Positions 54,742 to 64,000 of a stretch of DNA of 64,000 nt are shown piece after piece. Both the position numbers and the translations under genes were made by a program. The notes under the pieces are model-generated. The model made no database searches, had not been told where the DNA came from, and saw only the letters and a program-made list of their open reading frames with translations. This DNA comes from Salidesulfovibrio onnuriiensis (GTDB lineage: Bacteria; Desulfobacterota; Desulfovibrionia; Desulfovibrionales; Desulfovibrionaceae), in contig NZ_CP040751.1 of NCBI RefSeq assembly GCF_008001235.1, positions 248,001 through 312,000 of the forward strand, in the 5' to 3' direction. The stretch's first letter is position 1, and each line of letters opens with the position of its first letter.

Positions 54742-55000
54742 TGCAACCTCTCCCCCAATCCCTCCCTGCCTATTTTTGCCCTGCGTCGACCTTTTGTAAT
54801 CTCTCTTGTGTCCGCTTGATTTATTAATCCGGGAGCATCGTCGTCCCATCATGCCGGGAACGCATGGATTCGCTTCGCTCATCTCATGGTTCACTTCTGT
54901 TGGCCCCCGGAATATTCTGCGAAAGACAGGAACGTCGCAAAACAAACACGAGCCAAGGCAAACTGGCTAAGCCCAAGGAAAATACAGGCCATGAGCTCAG
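54742..55000. other. Intergenic DNA without recognised features
   Basis: About 260 bp of mixed composition between the hairpin and the family A copy. It starts with a pyrimidine-rich stretch. No gene, promoter or repeat was recognised. Confidence 0.3.
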
Positions 55001-55122
55001 GCTGGCAAGAAGTGGTCGAATGCCAGGAACAAGAAAAACACAGGCCCGACGCGTATTCCCACATACGCGAGGGTCTGTTCCTTTTGCGGCAACACAGCCA
55101 GCCCGGATGCATGACCCGCCAG
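55001..55122. repeat. Family A palindromic element, copy 7
   Basis: End arms GCTGGC/GCCAG and outer stem AACACAG/CTGTTCC (partly mispaired). The core is CGACGCGTATTCCCACATACGCGAGGG and the flank TTTTGCGGCAACAC. It abuts the long tail repeat, as in copy 6. Confidence 0.75.
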
Positions 55123-55374
55123 AAAACGAGAAGGCCCCCGAGGGACCGTCCCTGGGAGCCTTTGATTTCTCGTATTGCAAAAGAAGGATGCTTTTCTATA
55201 AGCACCTGCCGTGCCAAACTTCAGCAAAACATCAAATTTATTTTTTACTCATTTTATTTCAATAAGTTAGAGAGCAACAAAGAAAGACCGCGCCACCTGT
55301 TTCGCACCCGAAAACAGTACAAAATATTTTACGTTGCCGGGGAAGCCCCTGTGCGGGACAAAAAATTTTGACCT
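55121..55374 (+). repeat. Long tail repeat, copy 2 (pairs with 48631-48880)
   Basis: Positions 55121-55221 are identical over 101 bp to 48631-48731, in the same orientation. The following ~150 bp are diverged but alignable, sharing TTTATTTTTTA-like tracts and AGTACAAAATATTTTAC. It ends about 130 bp before uvrA. Confidence 0.85.
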
Positions 55375-55472
55375 GTTTGCAGGGGGGCGAGCGACCCGGT
55401 ATCGTTTCGAAATCGTGATCAAAATGGTCAAGCGCCAGCCATGACTATCCTATAAGAATACACGAATTCGAC

Positions 55473-55500
55473 TTGCCAATTTTTTAGGAATGTTTACTAT
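55473..55500 (+). promoter_or_regulatory. Candidate uvrA promoter predicting a leaderless mRNA
   Basis: TTGCCA (55473-55478), a 16-bp spacer and TACTAT (55495-55500). The expected transcription start falls on or next to the uvrA ATG (55507). No Shine-Dalgarno sequence precedes the ATG. No LexA-type box was recognised. Confidence 0.5.
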
Positions 55501-55506
55501 CTGCCG

Positions 55507-58272
<2,766 letters not shown>

Positions 58273-58279
58273 AAAGAAG

Positions 58280-58305
58280 AAAGGGAGCGCAGGACGCTCC
58301 CTTTT
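58280..58305 (+). terminator. Terminator after uvrA
   Basis: AAGGGAGCG-CAGGA-CGCTCCCTTTTT, 7 bp after the stop. It also ends just before the convergent 58318 gene. Confidence 0.85.
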
Positions 58306-58317
58306 TCACATTATCTA

Positions 58318-59082
58318 TCAAGTTTTGTTAACGATAACCTCTAAGCCTGCTTGGAAAATATCATATACATCCTTTATCGTGCCTCCCTCCCCAAGAAGCT
58401 CGATAAACTCAAAATCTTCGTCTGTTAGCCTAAATATACAAACGCCATGTTCGGCCAACTCTTTCTTTCTTGTCTTTATGCTTTGTATATAAGATACAAG
58501 CCCACAATCTTCATTTTCACACTTTAGATGTAAGGCATCCTCTAAAGCACTCAACAAGGTTGTGTAATCGCAGTTTAATGGGTTGCATGGGCTAACTTTG
58601 TAGCCATAGCTTTTAGCAGGCTGCATATTATGGAGGGGGTCAAGCAACACTATATTAAAAATAGAATACTCATCCCAAAACCCGACGACACGCCCCAAAG
58701 ACTGCGACACCTGAAACTGAACAAAGGCGAACTCATCTTGGTTACTACGATACTTAGTAGGAACCCAGTCTAAATCATCAATCTTGACTGGAATATTCTT
58801 CTGCCCCCAATTAATTTTGTGATACCTCCAGCCATCTCTCTTTCTAGAATCACATAGAAAACGCTCAATTTCTTCTTCTGATAATTTGTGTAACTTCTCA
58901 ATTAACGAGACAAACCAAGCAGATTCAGATCTATCAAGCCCGAAATAATCGATTTGTTTCCAATACTTAAAAGAAAAAGTCCATTTTTGGGGAAGCTTGG
59001 TACCTTCTGGCGCGGGTGGCCGAGCTATTATGAAAGGCCCTTCTCCATCACTAGGAATAGGGATTTGAAAATCAGTAGGCAT
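58318..59082 (-). CDS. Putative toxin partner of a Panacea-domain antitoxin
   Basis: 254 aa, AT-rich and unlike the neighbours. An N-terminal segment (SFKYWKQIDYFGLDRSESAWFV) and WRYHKINWGQKNIPVK are followed by FVQFQVSQSLGRVVGFWDEY and FNIVLLDPLHNMQP. The last pattern resembles the phage-linked class with a GRVxGFxxxxxFxIxWxDxxH block. The fold is not named. It lies 11 bp downstream of the antitoxin-like gene in the same direction, as expected for an antitoxin-first pair. Toxicity is inferred from arrangement only. Confidence 0.55.
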   Translation of the reverse strand: MPTDFQIPIPSDGEGPFIIARPPAPEGTKLPQKWTFSFKYWKQIDYFGLDRSESAWFVSLIEKLHKLSEEEIERFLCDSRKRDGWRYHKINWGQKNIPVKIDDLDWVPTKYRSNQDEFAFVQFQVSQSLGRVVGFWDEYSIFNIVLLDPLHNMQPAKSYGYKVSPCNPLNCDYTTLLSALEDALHLKCENEDCGLVSYIQSIKTRKKELAEHGVCIFRLTDEDFEFIELLGEGGTIKDVYDIFQAGLEVIVNKT

Positions 59083-59093
59083 TTTAGTGCAAG

Positions 59094-59564
59094 TTATTTT
59101 TCTAACTTAGCTGCATAAAACTGCTGCATAGTGTCCTCTGAAATGTCATTTTCACAACGTTCATGCAGCTCCAGCCTCCCTCGAGCATCTTTCCACGGCA
59201 ATTCTTGGTGCGTCAAATACTCAAGCTGGTCACCTGTATATTTTGCATAAACATCAAGGACAGCGTCTATGCACTGACGAGCCTTTTCAGGGATACTTTC
59301 TGCTTTAAAATCTTTTCTGATATCTTCATGTACGACAGCAGAATAAAGCATTTTGTCGTCTTTAAAGCGATCATAGATTTCACGGTTCACTGGCCCATGA
59401 ACCCAAGCTTGAAATTTCCCCTCAAACAGTTTCCCTTGACCAAATGCTAAGTGCCATGACTGACAATAGTAGAGTAATTTCTGAAGCTTAAGAACACTCA
59501 ATCCCACATCATCAGCGGAAAGCTTAGAAATGATATAATCGCAAGCATCATTAATGGTAGTCAC
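59094..59564 (-). CDS. Panacea (DUF4065/SocA-like) antitoxin domain protein
   Basis: 156 aa from GTG 59564 with GAGGTGT upstream. The Panacea/DUF4065 domain covers most of the protein: KLQKLLYYCQSWHLAFGQ, FEAWVHGP-like segment (FQAWVHGPVNREIYDRF), and a C-terminal TGDQLEYLTHQELPWKDAR block. The family includes GepA, the SocA adaptor-like protein and the Panacea antitoxins, which neutralise diverse linked toxins. It is AT-rich and immediately upstream of the 254-aa gene, supporting a mobile toxin-antitoxin pair. Confidence 0.8.
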   Translation of the reverse strand: MTTINDACDYIISKLSADDVGLSVLKLQKLLYYCQSWHLAFGQGKLFEGKFQAWVHGPVNREIYDRFKDDKMLYSAVVHEDIRKDFKAESIPEKARQCIDAVLDVYAKYTGDQLEYLTHQELPWKDARGRLELHERCENDISEDTMQQFYAAKLEK

Positions 59565-59810
59565 ATCACACCTCAAACGACTTCTTTTGGCAGCCAATTC
59601 CCATCTGTCGGATATTCGCCATCTCAAAAGACTGCAAGCAAAAAATAATCCCAAAAAACATTCGAAATAGTAGGTTACAAGCGATGTTATTCTACGCCTT
59701 TCACAGAAAAATACAACACCCTATATTCGGCCATTCCAAACAAAGAACACCCTCCAAGAGGATAAGCATAACCGACTAAAATAAATCAATATATTCAACA
59801 AAACTATCAA
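59565..59810. other. AT-rich intergenic DNA upstream of the Panacea pair
   Basis: About 250 bp, AT-rich, with no ORF of note and no palindrome recognised. It probably holds the promoter of the toxin-antitoxin pair, but no clear -35/-10 pair was found. Confidence 0.3.
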
Positions 59811-59850
59811 GGCGGTTGAGAAGGGTTGCGAATACGCGGCGCAAAAAACT
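59811..59850. repeat. Left-arm fragment of a family A element
   Basis: GAGAAGGGTTGCGAATACGC followed by GGCGCAAAAAACT repeats the left arm seen at 5470-5492, without a core. It lies just before copy 8, as if one element had inserted into or recombined with another. Confidence 0.5.
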
Positions 59851-59854
59851 CTTC

Positions 59855-59979
59855 AAGGCTGCTCAGAAAGTGCCAGATACAAGGCGCAAAAAAAGACCAG
59901 TCCCGACGTGTATTGAAGCATACACGAGGGGCTGGTCTTTTTGCAGCAACGCCGTAGATGGCGCTTTATCTGCAGCCTT
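59855..59979. repeat. Family A palindromic element, copy 8
   Basis: The clearest copy. End arms AAGGCTGC (59855) and GCAGCCTT (59979), then CAGAAAGTGCCA/TGGCGCTTTATCTG. The outer stem is AAAAAGACCAGTCC/GGCTGGTCTTTTT and the core CGACGTGTATTGAAGCATACACGAGGG. The right arm extends 14 bases into the coding region of the flavoprotein gene and includes its stop codon. Confidence 0.8.
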
Positions 59980-61669
59980 GTTTCACAGCAAAGGGCCAGG
60001 CCATGATGCCCCCTTCCATGACCTTCACGTTGTTCCAGCCGTGGGCCTCCAGCGCCCGCTGGGCCTCATACCCGCGCATGGAAATCTTGCAGAAGGCGAC
60101 GATCTCCGCATCCTTGTCCTGAGGCAGCTTGTCCAGGGACTTGCCCAGCATGCCCAGGGGAATCAGGGTTTCGCCGATATCCAAACGCATCTCCTCGAAC
60201 TCGCCGGGGGCGCGGACATCCAGGATGAACGGCGCTCCGCCCGCGTCCACGCGCTCCTTGACCTCGGCATTGCGGATGCCGGTCATGCGTCCGGCCATCT
60301 TGTTTTCCAGGATATGGGCGGTGGTGATGAAATGGTCGATGGCCAGGGAGAACGGCGGGGCATAGGGCAGGTCGGCCACGCCGATGTCCCGCACCGTGTT
60401 GCCGTTCATGACCGCCATGGCCGCCTCGGCCATCTGCCGGTTGACCTCGCCGGGCCCAACGCACTGGAAGCCGAGGACACGGCCGGTCCGGGCGTCCGCC
60501 ACCATCTTGGAGACAAGCAGCTTCGCGCCCATGAACCCGGGCTTGTCCGGGCTGGCGTTGGTGGCGGTGACCACTTCGTAGCCCTCGGCCAGGGCCTGCC
60601 GTTCCGAAAGCCCGGTGGAGCCGGCGCTCAGGTCGAAAACCTTGCAGATGCCGCTGTTGACGGTGCCCGGGAACACGGCCGTGTCGCCCAGGACCATGTT
60701 GTCGGCCGCCACACGCGCCTCGAGGTTGGCCAGGTCCCCATAGGGGGCGTGGACTTTCCTGCCGGTGATGCGGTGGGAAATCTCCACGCAGTCGCCCGCC
60801 GCGTAAATGGCCGGGTCCGAGGTCCGCATGTGCTCGTCCACGACAATGCCGCCGAATTCGCCGATGTCCAGCCCGGCCTCCCGCGCCAGCCCGGCATTGG
60901 GGGTCACCCCGATGGAAACCACGGCCAGGTTGCAGGAGATCACGGAGCCATCCTTGAGCCGTGCGCCGGTCAGCCGGCCGTTCTCGCCCAGGAACTCGGC
61001 CACGCCGTTTTCCGTGTGCACGGTGACGCCCTTGGAAACCACGTGCTTTTCCACCAGCTTGGCCATTTCCCAGTCCAGAAACGTGAGCAGCTGGGGCAGC
61101 ATCTCCACCACGTGCACGTTCATGCCCGACTCGGCCAGGGCCTCGCAGACCTCGATGCCGATGAGCCCGCCGCCCACCACAAGCACGTCCCGGACCTCGC
61201 CCGAGTCGCGCAGGGCGCGCAGGGTGTCGGCATCGTGCATGGTGGACAGGGAGCGCACACCGTCCAGGTCCGCCCCCGGGACCGGCGGACGGCGCGGGGA
61301 TGCGCCCGTGCACAGGATCAGCTTGTCGTAGGAAACCGTGCCCGTCTCCCCGCTAAGGACGTTGACGCAGGCAACGGTCTTGGCACTGCGGTCAATAGCC
61401 GTGACCTCGGTGTTCACCCGGGCGTCCACCCGCTTGGCGGCCGCGAAAAAGGCCTCGTTGCGCACCACGCCGGTGGGGGTGCACAGCAACTGGTTGCGGT
61501 CGTCGAAACCGCCGCCGATGAAATAGGGATAGCCGCAGGAGGCCATGGACAGTTCCGGGGCCTTTTGCAGCAGGATGACATTGGCGGCGGCGTTGATGCG
61601 CTTGGCGCGGGCCGCGGCCTTGGGCCCGGCGGCGGAACCGCCGATGACCACGATGTTCTGTGAACTCAT
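59966..61669 (-). CDS. CoA-disulfide reductase-like FAD/NAD(P)H oxidoreductase with C-terminal rhodanese domain
   Basis: 567 aa. The N-terminal FAD motif is VVIGGSAAGPKAAARAK; the redox-active Cys lies in MASCGYPYFIGG. The NADH motif is VVGGGLIGIEVCEALA, and FAD contact YAAGDCVEI follows. A dimerisation domain leads to a rhodanese domain (about 470-565) with active-site Cys in FCKISMRGYEA. This layout matches CoADR-Rhd/NADH-dependent persulfide or polysulfide reductases, which act on CoA persulfide. A sulfur-cycling role fits a sulfate reducer. The last codons lie within a family A palindrome. It is divergent from a lipoprotein, with a perfect FNR-type box upstream. Confidence 0.9.
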   Translation of the reverse strand: MSSQNIVVIGGSAAGPKAAARAKRINAAANVILLQKAPELSMASCGYPYFIGGGFDDRNQLLCTPTGVVRNEAFFAAAKRVDARVNTEVTAIDRSAKTVACVNVLSGETGTVSYDKLILCTGASPRRPPVPGADLDGVRSLSTMHDADTLRALRDSGEVRDVLVVGGGLIGIEVCEALAESGMNVHVVEMLPQLLTFLDWEMAKLVEKHVVSKGVTVHTENGVAEFLGENGRLTGARLKDGSVISCNLAVVSIGVTPNAGLAREAGLDIGEFGGIVVDEHMRTSDPAIYAAGDCVEISHRITGRKVHAPYGDLANLEARVAADNMVLGDTAVFPGTVNSGICKVFDLSAGSTGLSERQALAEGYEVVTATNASPDKPGFMGAKLLVSKMVADARTGRVLGFQCVGPGEVNRQMAEAAMAVMNGNTVRDIGVADLPYAPPFSLAIDHFITTAHILENKMAGRMTGIRNAEVKERVDAGGAPFILDVRAPGEFEEMRLDIGETLIPLGMLGKSLDKLPQDKDAEIVAFCKISMRGYEAQRALEAHGWNNVKVMEGGIMAWPFAVKQGCR

Positions 61670-61739
61670 GTATATCTCCTCATTTGCAGGGTGATGATAT
61701 GCCGTGCGGCCAGCCCGGCCGCGGATGTAAATATGAAGC

Positions 61740-61767
61740 AGGATACTCTACATCCTGTTCAAGGCAA
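61740..61767 (-). promoter_or_regulatory. Candidate promoter of the flavoprotein-rhodanese gene
   Basis: Minus strand TTGCCT (61762-61767), a 16-bp spacer and TATCCT (61740-61745). The FNR-type palindrome is centred about 45 bp upstream of the expected start, close to a class II activation position. Confidence 0.45.
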
Positions 61768-61771
61768 GGCA

Positions 61772-61785
61772 TTGATCCAGATCAA
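61772..61785. promoter_or_regulatory. Perfect FNR/CRP-family binding site
   Basis: TTGAT-CCAG-ATCAA, extended by A/T to a 6-4-6 perfect palindrome (61771-61786). It matches the FNR consensus TTGAT-N4-ATCAA and lies between the divergent flavoprotein and lipoprotein genes. The bound regulator could be FNR, HcpR-type or another CRP/FNR member. Confidence 0.6.
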
Positions 61786-61888
61786 TGACAGCGCATTTTT
61801 CGGCAATCCCGCCTCCTCTCCCTTTCTCATTGCCCCAAAGACGAAAATCATTGTATGGGGAATGGAATTCAACCCCTTTGGAGGCCCC

Positions 61889-62110
61889 ATGAAAAGACTG
61901 ATCGCCCTGTCCGTACTGGCCCTGTTCCTGTTCGCCGCAGCCGGCTGCGGCTCCACCTCCTACAAGGTGGTCACGGCGGACCAGACATACGTAAGCAAGG
62001 AAAAACCCGAATACGACAAGACTTCGGAAACCTACACCTTCACCAATGAGGACGGTCACGAGATGACCATCAAGCGCGAGGACATGAAAACCATCGAAAA
62101 GGTGAAATAG
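61889..62110 (+). CDS. YgdI/YgdR-like small lipoprotein (DUF903)
   Basis: 73 aa. Signal MKRLIALSVLALFLFAAAGC with lipobox AAAGC. The mature region SYKVVTADQTYVSKEKPEY followed by TYTFTNEDGHEMTIKREDM is the small SH3-like DUF903 fold. GGAGG precedes the ATG. Another lipoprotein gene follows 11 bp later, so it is probably an operon. Confidence 0.82.
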   Translation: MKRLIALSVLALFLFAAAGCGSTSYKVVTADQTYVSKEKPEYDKTSETYTFTNEDGHEMTIKREDMKTIEKVK

Positions 62111-62121
62111 GAGAGAACGTC

Positions 62122-62526
62122 ATGAAAACGAGACTGCTTGCATTGCTGTTCACGGCCGCTTTTCTCGTGCAAGGCTGCGTGGCGGTGATCCCTCTGGTGG
62201 TCGCGGTCATGGACGACGGCGCCACCGTGGTGGCCGAGGTGCCGGTCAGCGCGGAAACGGTATACGCGAAGACCGTGGAGCTGGCCGAGGGCAACGACAA
62301 ACTGACCATCACCGAGAAGGACGAAGCCAAGCACTATATCCACGTCACGCGCGGCGACGACGAGGCCAGCCTCAAGGCCGTGCCCCTGAGCGCGCACAGG
62401 AGCCAGATGATCATCATGACCGACATCGACGGCGAAAACGGGGACGGCAACAAGCAACTGGCCCTGAACGTCGCGAAAACCATCTGCGACAAGCTCGGCG
62501 TGGAATATCAGGTGGTGGAGGACTGA
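62122..62526 (+). CDS. DUF3568-like lipoprotein
   Basis: 134 aa. Signal MKTRLLALLFTAAFLVQGC (lipobox VQGC), then VPVSAETVYAKTVELAEGND and LNVAKTICDKLGVEYQVVED, the pattern of DUF3568 small lipoproteins. Function is unknown. It is co-directional with and close to the 61889 lipoprotein. Confidence 0.75.
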   Translation: MKTRLLALLFTAAFLVQGCVAVIPLVVAVMDDGATVVAEVPVSAETVYAKTVELAEGNDKLTITEKDEAKHYIHVTRGDDEASLKAVPLSAHRSQMIIMTDIDGENGDGNKQLALNVAKTICDKLGVEYQVVED

Positions 62527-62555
62527 CAGGCCCCGCAACAAGGCAGATTATAACC

Positions 62556-62593
62556 AAAATCCCCGGCAGACGCATTTGCCGGGGATTCATTTT
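62556..62593. terminator. Terminator after the small lipoprotein operon
   Basis: AAAATCCCCGGCA-GACGCATT-TGCCGGGGATTCATTTT; symmetrical, so it may act both ways. Confidence 0.75.
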
Positions 62594-62609
62594 CTGGTAC
62601 CTTCGGTGC

Positions 62610-62990
62610 ATGCTCAGAAAAATCTATGACTGGGTTCGCGGCTGTTTCGGGCCGGAAAACAGGACCCGCAGCAGGGTGGCCGTGGGGCATGAAGCCTTCA
62701 TCGAGATCGGCGACGTGGTCACGCCCGTGATCCTGCACGACCTGAGCATGAACGGCGCCCTGTGCCGCGGCGCGGACAGCTTCCGCATCGGCCAGCGCTG
62801 CACCCTGATCCTGCCCCTGTCCCCGGGCCTGCGCATCGCCATCGAGGGAGAGGTGGTCCGCAACCAGGAGGAAGGCCCGGCCATTCGCTTCACCACCATG
62901 GGGCCGGAGAGCTTCACGCACCTCAAGCGCATGGTGGAGCTCAACGCGCCGGACGCGGACGTCATCGAGGACGAACTGCGCGGCCGCTGA
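62610..62990 (+). CDS. PilZ-domain protein
   Basis: 126 aa. The c-di-GMP motifs RTRSRVAVG (RxxxR) and DLSMNGAL (DxSxxG) are both intact, and a beta-barrel follows to VRNQEEGPAIRFTTMG. It is a stand-alone PilZ receptor for c-di-GMP, often linked to flagellar control. The probable fliK gene lies 560 bp away, but the intervening gene is on the other strand. The ATG has only a weak ribosome site. Confidence 0.88.
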   Translation: MLRKIYDWVRGCFGPENRTRSRVAVGHEAFIEIGDVVTPVILHDLSMNGALCRGADSFRIGQRCTLILPLSPGLRIAIEGEVVRNQEEGPAIRFTTMGPESFTHLKRMVELNAPDADVIEDELRGR

Positions 62991-63019
62991 GCCCGTTCCG
63001 AGCCTCCATCCTTATATAC

Positions 63020-63271
63020 TCAGTCGTTGTCCCGGTTGCGCACGTCGTCGCGCCAGTCGTTGAGCGGCGCGCAACAGCCCACGCCGGAATGCAGGGCCTT
63101 CCGGAACTCGCCGCCCCGCTCGGGGTCGAGCATCAGCCGACACAGATATCGCCTGGCATCGTCATCCCAGTAGACTTCGGGACAGCGGCGCATGTAGCCG
63201 TGAATTCGGTGGGATTCCATGCACTGGTCCGTCAGGCAGCACCAGCCGCACCCAACACAGAGTTTGCTCAT
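63020..63271 (-). CDS. Small cysteine-rich protein
   Basis: 83 aa from ATG 63271. The start has KLCVGCGWCCLTDQC, then RRCPEVYWDDDARRYLCRLM and GVGCC, giving 9 cysteines overall. This resembles the CxxCxxCC motif of putative zinc- or Fe-S-binding proteins (YkgJ-like). The alternative start 36 bp upstream is not excluded. It is convergent with the PilZ gene and divergent from the fliK-like gene. Confidence 0.7.
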   Translation of the reverse strand: MSKLCVGCGWCCLTDQCMESHRIHGYMRRCPEVYWDDDARRYLCRLMLDPERGGEFRKALHSGVGCCAPLNDWRDDVRNRDND

Positions 63272-63512
63272 AATCGATTCGGGTCTGCTTGAAACCTGCT
63301 GCGGCAATCAGGGTTTCATGGACGGTGACGGAACACCGGGAGGAGGCACCGAAGCCGGGCGACGGCCCTTGCCGGGGGTGTGCCTTGCGCACCGCAAAAG
63401 CGGCGGAGCACACCCTACTCCCGGTGCCTGAAAATGTAAAACGCCTGCCCGCCCGGCAACATTTACCCTGCTGTTTTTCAAAATATCAACCTGATTTCCA
63501 AGGATATTTTTT

Positions 63513-63528
63513 TGGCACGAGCCTTGAA
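63513..63528 (+). promoter_or_regulatory. Sigma-54-like promoter of the fliK-like gene
   Basis: TGGCACG-AGCC-TTGAA: the GG at 63514-63515 and the G at 63526 have the exact 10-bp spacing of -24/-12 elements. The second base of the -12 GC is A. It is the only clear such site seen in the window and fits flagellar regulation by RpoN. Confidence 0.55.
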
Positions 63529-63551
63529 TAAAGGGAGCCAAGGAGTGAGCC

Positions 63552-64000
63552 ATGCAGAATATTCCTTATGTGGAAAAAGAGACCTACACAAAACTGACCA
63601 CCGCCAACATGGCGGACAGAATCCCGGAAAAGGCCAAGAAAGACCTTTTCGAGGATTTCTTCAGCCAGCAGATTTCCTATGCCTCGCCCAGCAAGGGCGA
63701 TACCGAGGAAGCCCTGTACCAGGACCTGTTCACGCAGCAGGAAGTCTTCGTGCAGGAAGGACTCGCCACGGCTCCCCTTTCCACCGACGAAAAGATGATC
63801 AAGGCCGCCCCGCAGGCGGCAAGCGCAACCAAGGTGGAAGAAAAGGAAGTGCTCAAGCCCTCCAGGTCCATGGTGGAAGAGCAACCCGCCGAAAAGAAAA
63901 TGACCCGGGAAGACCTGGACGAAGTTCGGGACGACCTCAAGGAATACGGCCTGAGCGACGAGGAAATCCAGGATATGGAAGACCGGATCGACAGCGATGA
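63552..64000 (+). CDS. fliK: Probable flagellar hook-length control protein (FliK-like), N-terminal part
   Basis: At least 149 codons, running off the window. It begins MQNIPYVEKETYTKLTTANM, with a low-complexity acidic and Ala-rich body and DLFEDFFSQQ. Towards the end it reads EDLDEVRDDLKEYGLSDEEI, a helical segment. AAGGAGTGAGCC precedes the ATG, and a sigma-54-like promoter lies 25 bp upstream. The call rests on promoter type, composition and likeness to hook-length proteins of this group; only the missing C-terminal domain could confirm it. Confidence 0.5.
   Translation, partial: MQNIPYVEKETYTKLTTANMADRIPEKAKKDLFEDFFSQQISYASPSKGDTEEALYQDLFTQQEVFVQEGLATAPLSTDEKMIKAAPQAASATKVEEKEVLKPSRSMVEEQPAEKKMTREDLDEVRDDLKEYGLSDEEIQDMEDRIDSD

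Noticed and set aside
55121-55221. Insertion sequence ends
   Set aside because: No transposase, no terminal inverted repeats for the long tail and no target-site duplication recognised; classed as repeat only.

Overview
This 64 kb window is a GC-rich bacterial chromosome segment, most likely from a Desulfovibrionales sulfate reducer (Desulfovibrio/Pseudodesulfovibrio type). The call rests on gene content and order: aspS-hisS, an NfnAB/sulfide-dehydrogenase-like pair, a motA-motB-motB-fliL-fliN-fliO-fliP-fliQ run, DUF116 next to rsmB, paired XRE-cupin regulators and acyl-CoA ligases, and a CoA-disulfide-reductase/rhodanese fusion. Taxonomy is inferred from gene content only. No rRNA, tRNA, CRISPR array, insertion sequence or prophage was seen.

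Layout. 0-5.4 kb: aspS (partial), hisS, an AT-richer orphan PLD-type nuclease, a lipoprotein and ilvD. 5.6-10.0 kb: one giant hybrid histidine kinase with a periplasmic propeller. 10.2-13.9 kb: a small CxxC protein, a copper operon (copA-copZ) and a short unknown protein. 14.2-16.5 kb: nfnAB. 16.7-22.1 kb: lipoprotein, DUF116 protein, rsmB, an AEC transporter and an ATC-hydrolase-like protein. 22.3-28.2 kb: a PLP homeostasis protein, then the flagellar stator, switch and export genes. 28.4-33.4 kb: small conserved proteins, a methyltransferase, rlmB, and an MltD-like LysM transglycosylase. 33.7-37.5 kb: aroE, fabI and two Sel1-repeat proteins. 37.6-42.3 kb: two tandem regulator-ligase modules. 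42.5-48.3 kb: a TPR protein, fetAB, a solute-binding protein and two glycosyltransferases, one frameshifted. 48.9-54.6 kb: an RTX/FG-GAP protein, then an orphan solute-binding protein with an RsbU-type phosphatase, a STAS protein and an RsbW-type kinase. 55.5-58.3 kb: uvrA. 58.3-59.6 kb: an AT-rich Panacea-type toxin-antitoxin candidate. 60.0-64.0 kb: the sulfur-linked flavoprotein under a perfect FNR-type palindrome, small lipoproteins, a PilZ protein, a Cys-rich protein, and the start of a probable fliK behind a sigma-54-like promoter.

Non-coding structure is the most unusual part. At least eight intergenic copies of a ~120-nt imperfect palindrome (called family A here) share a core stem of the form GYGTAT...ATACRC. 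Their outer stems differ from copy to copy but remain self-complementary. Most copies sit at or within about 15 nt of a stop codon. Two of them carry an extra ~250-bp tail whose first 101 bp are identical. These two composites form direct repeats on either side of a 6.4 kb block holding the RTX gene and the partner-switching module.

Functional links: motility (stator and export genes, probable fliK, PilZ), envelope modification (glycosyltransferases, MltD, lipoproteins), redox and sulfur metabolism (NfnAB, flavoprotein-rhodanese), metal homeostasis (CopA/CopZ, FetAB), and signalling (hybrid kinase, RsbU-STAS-RsbW).
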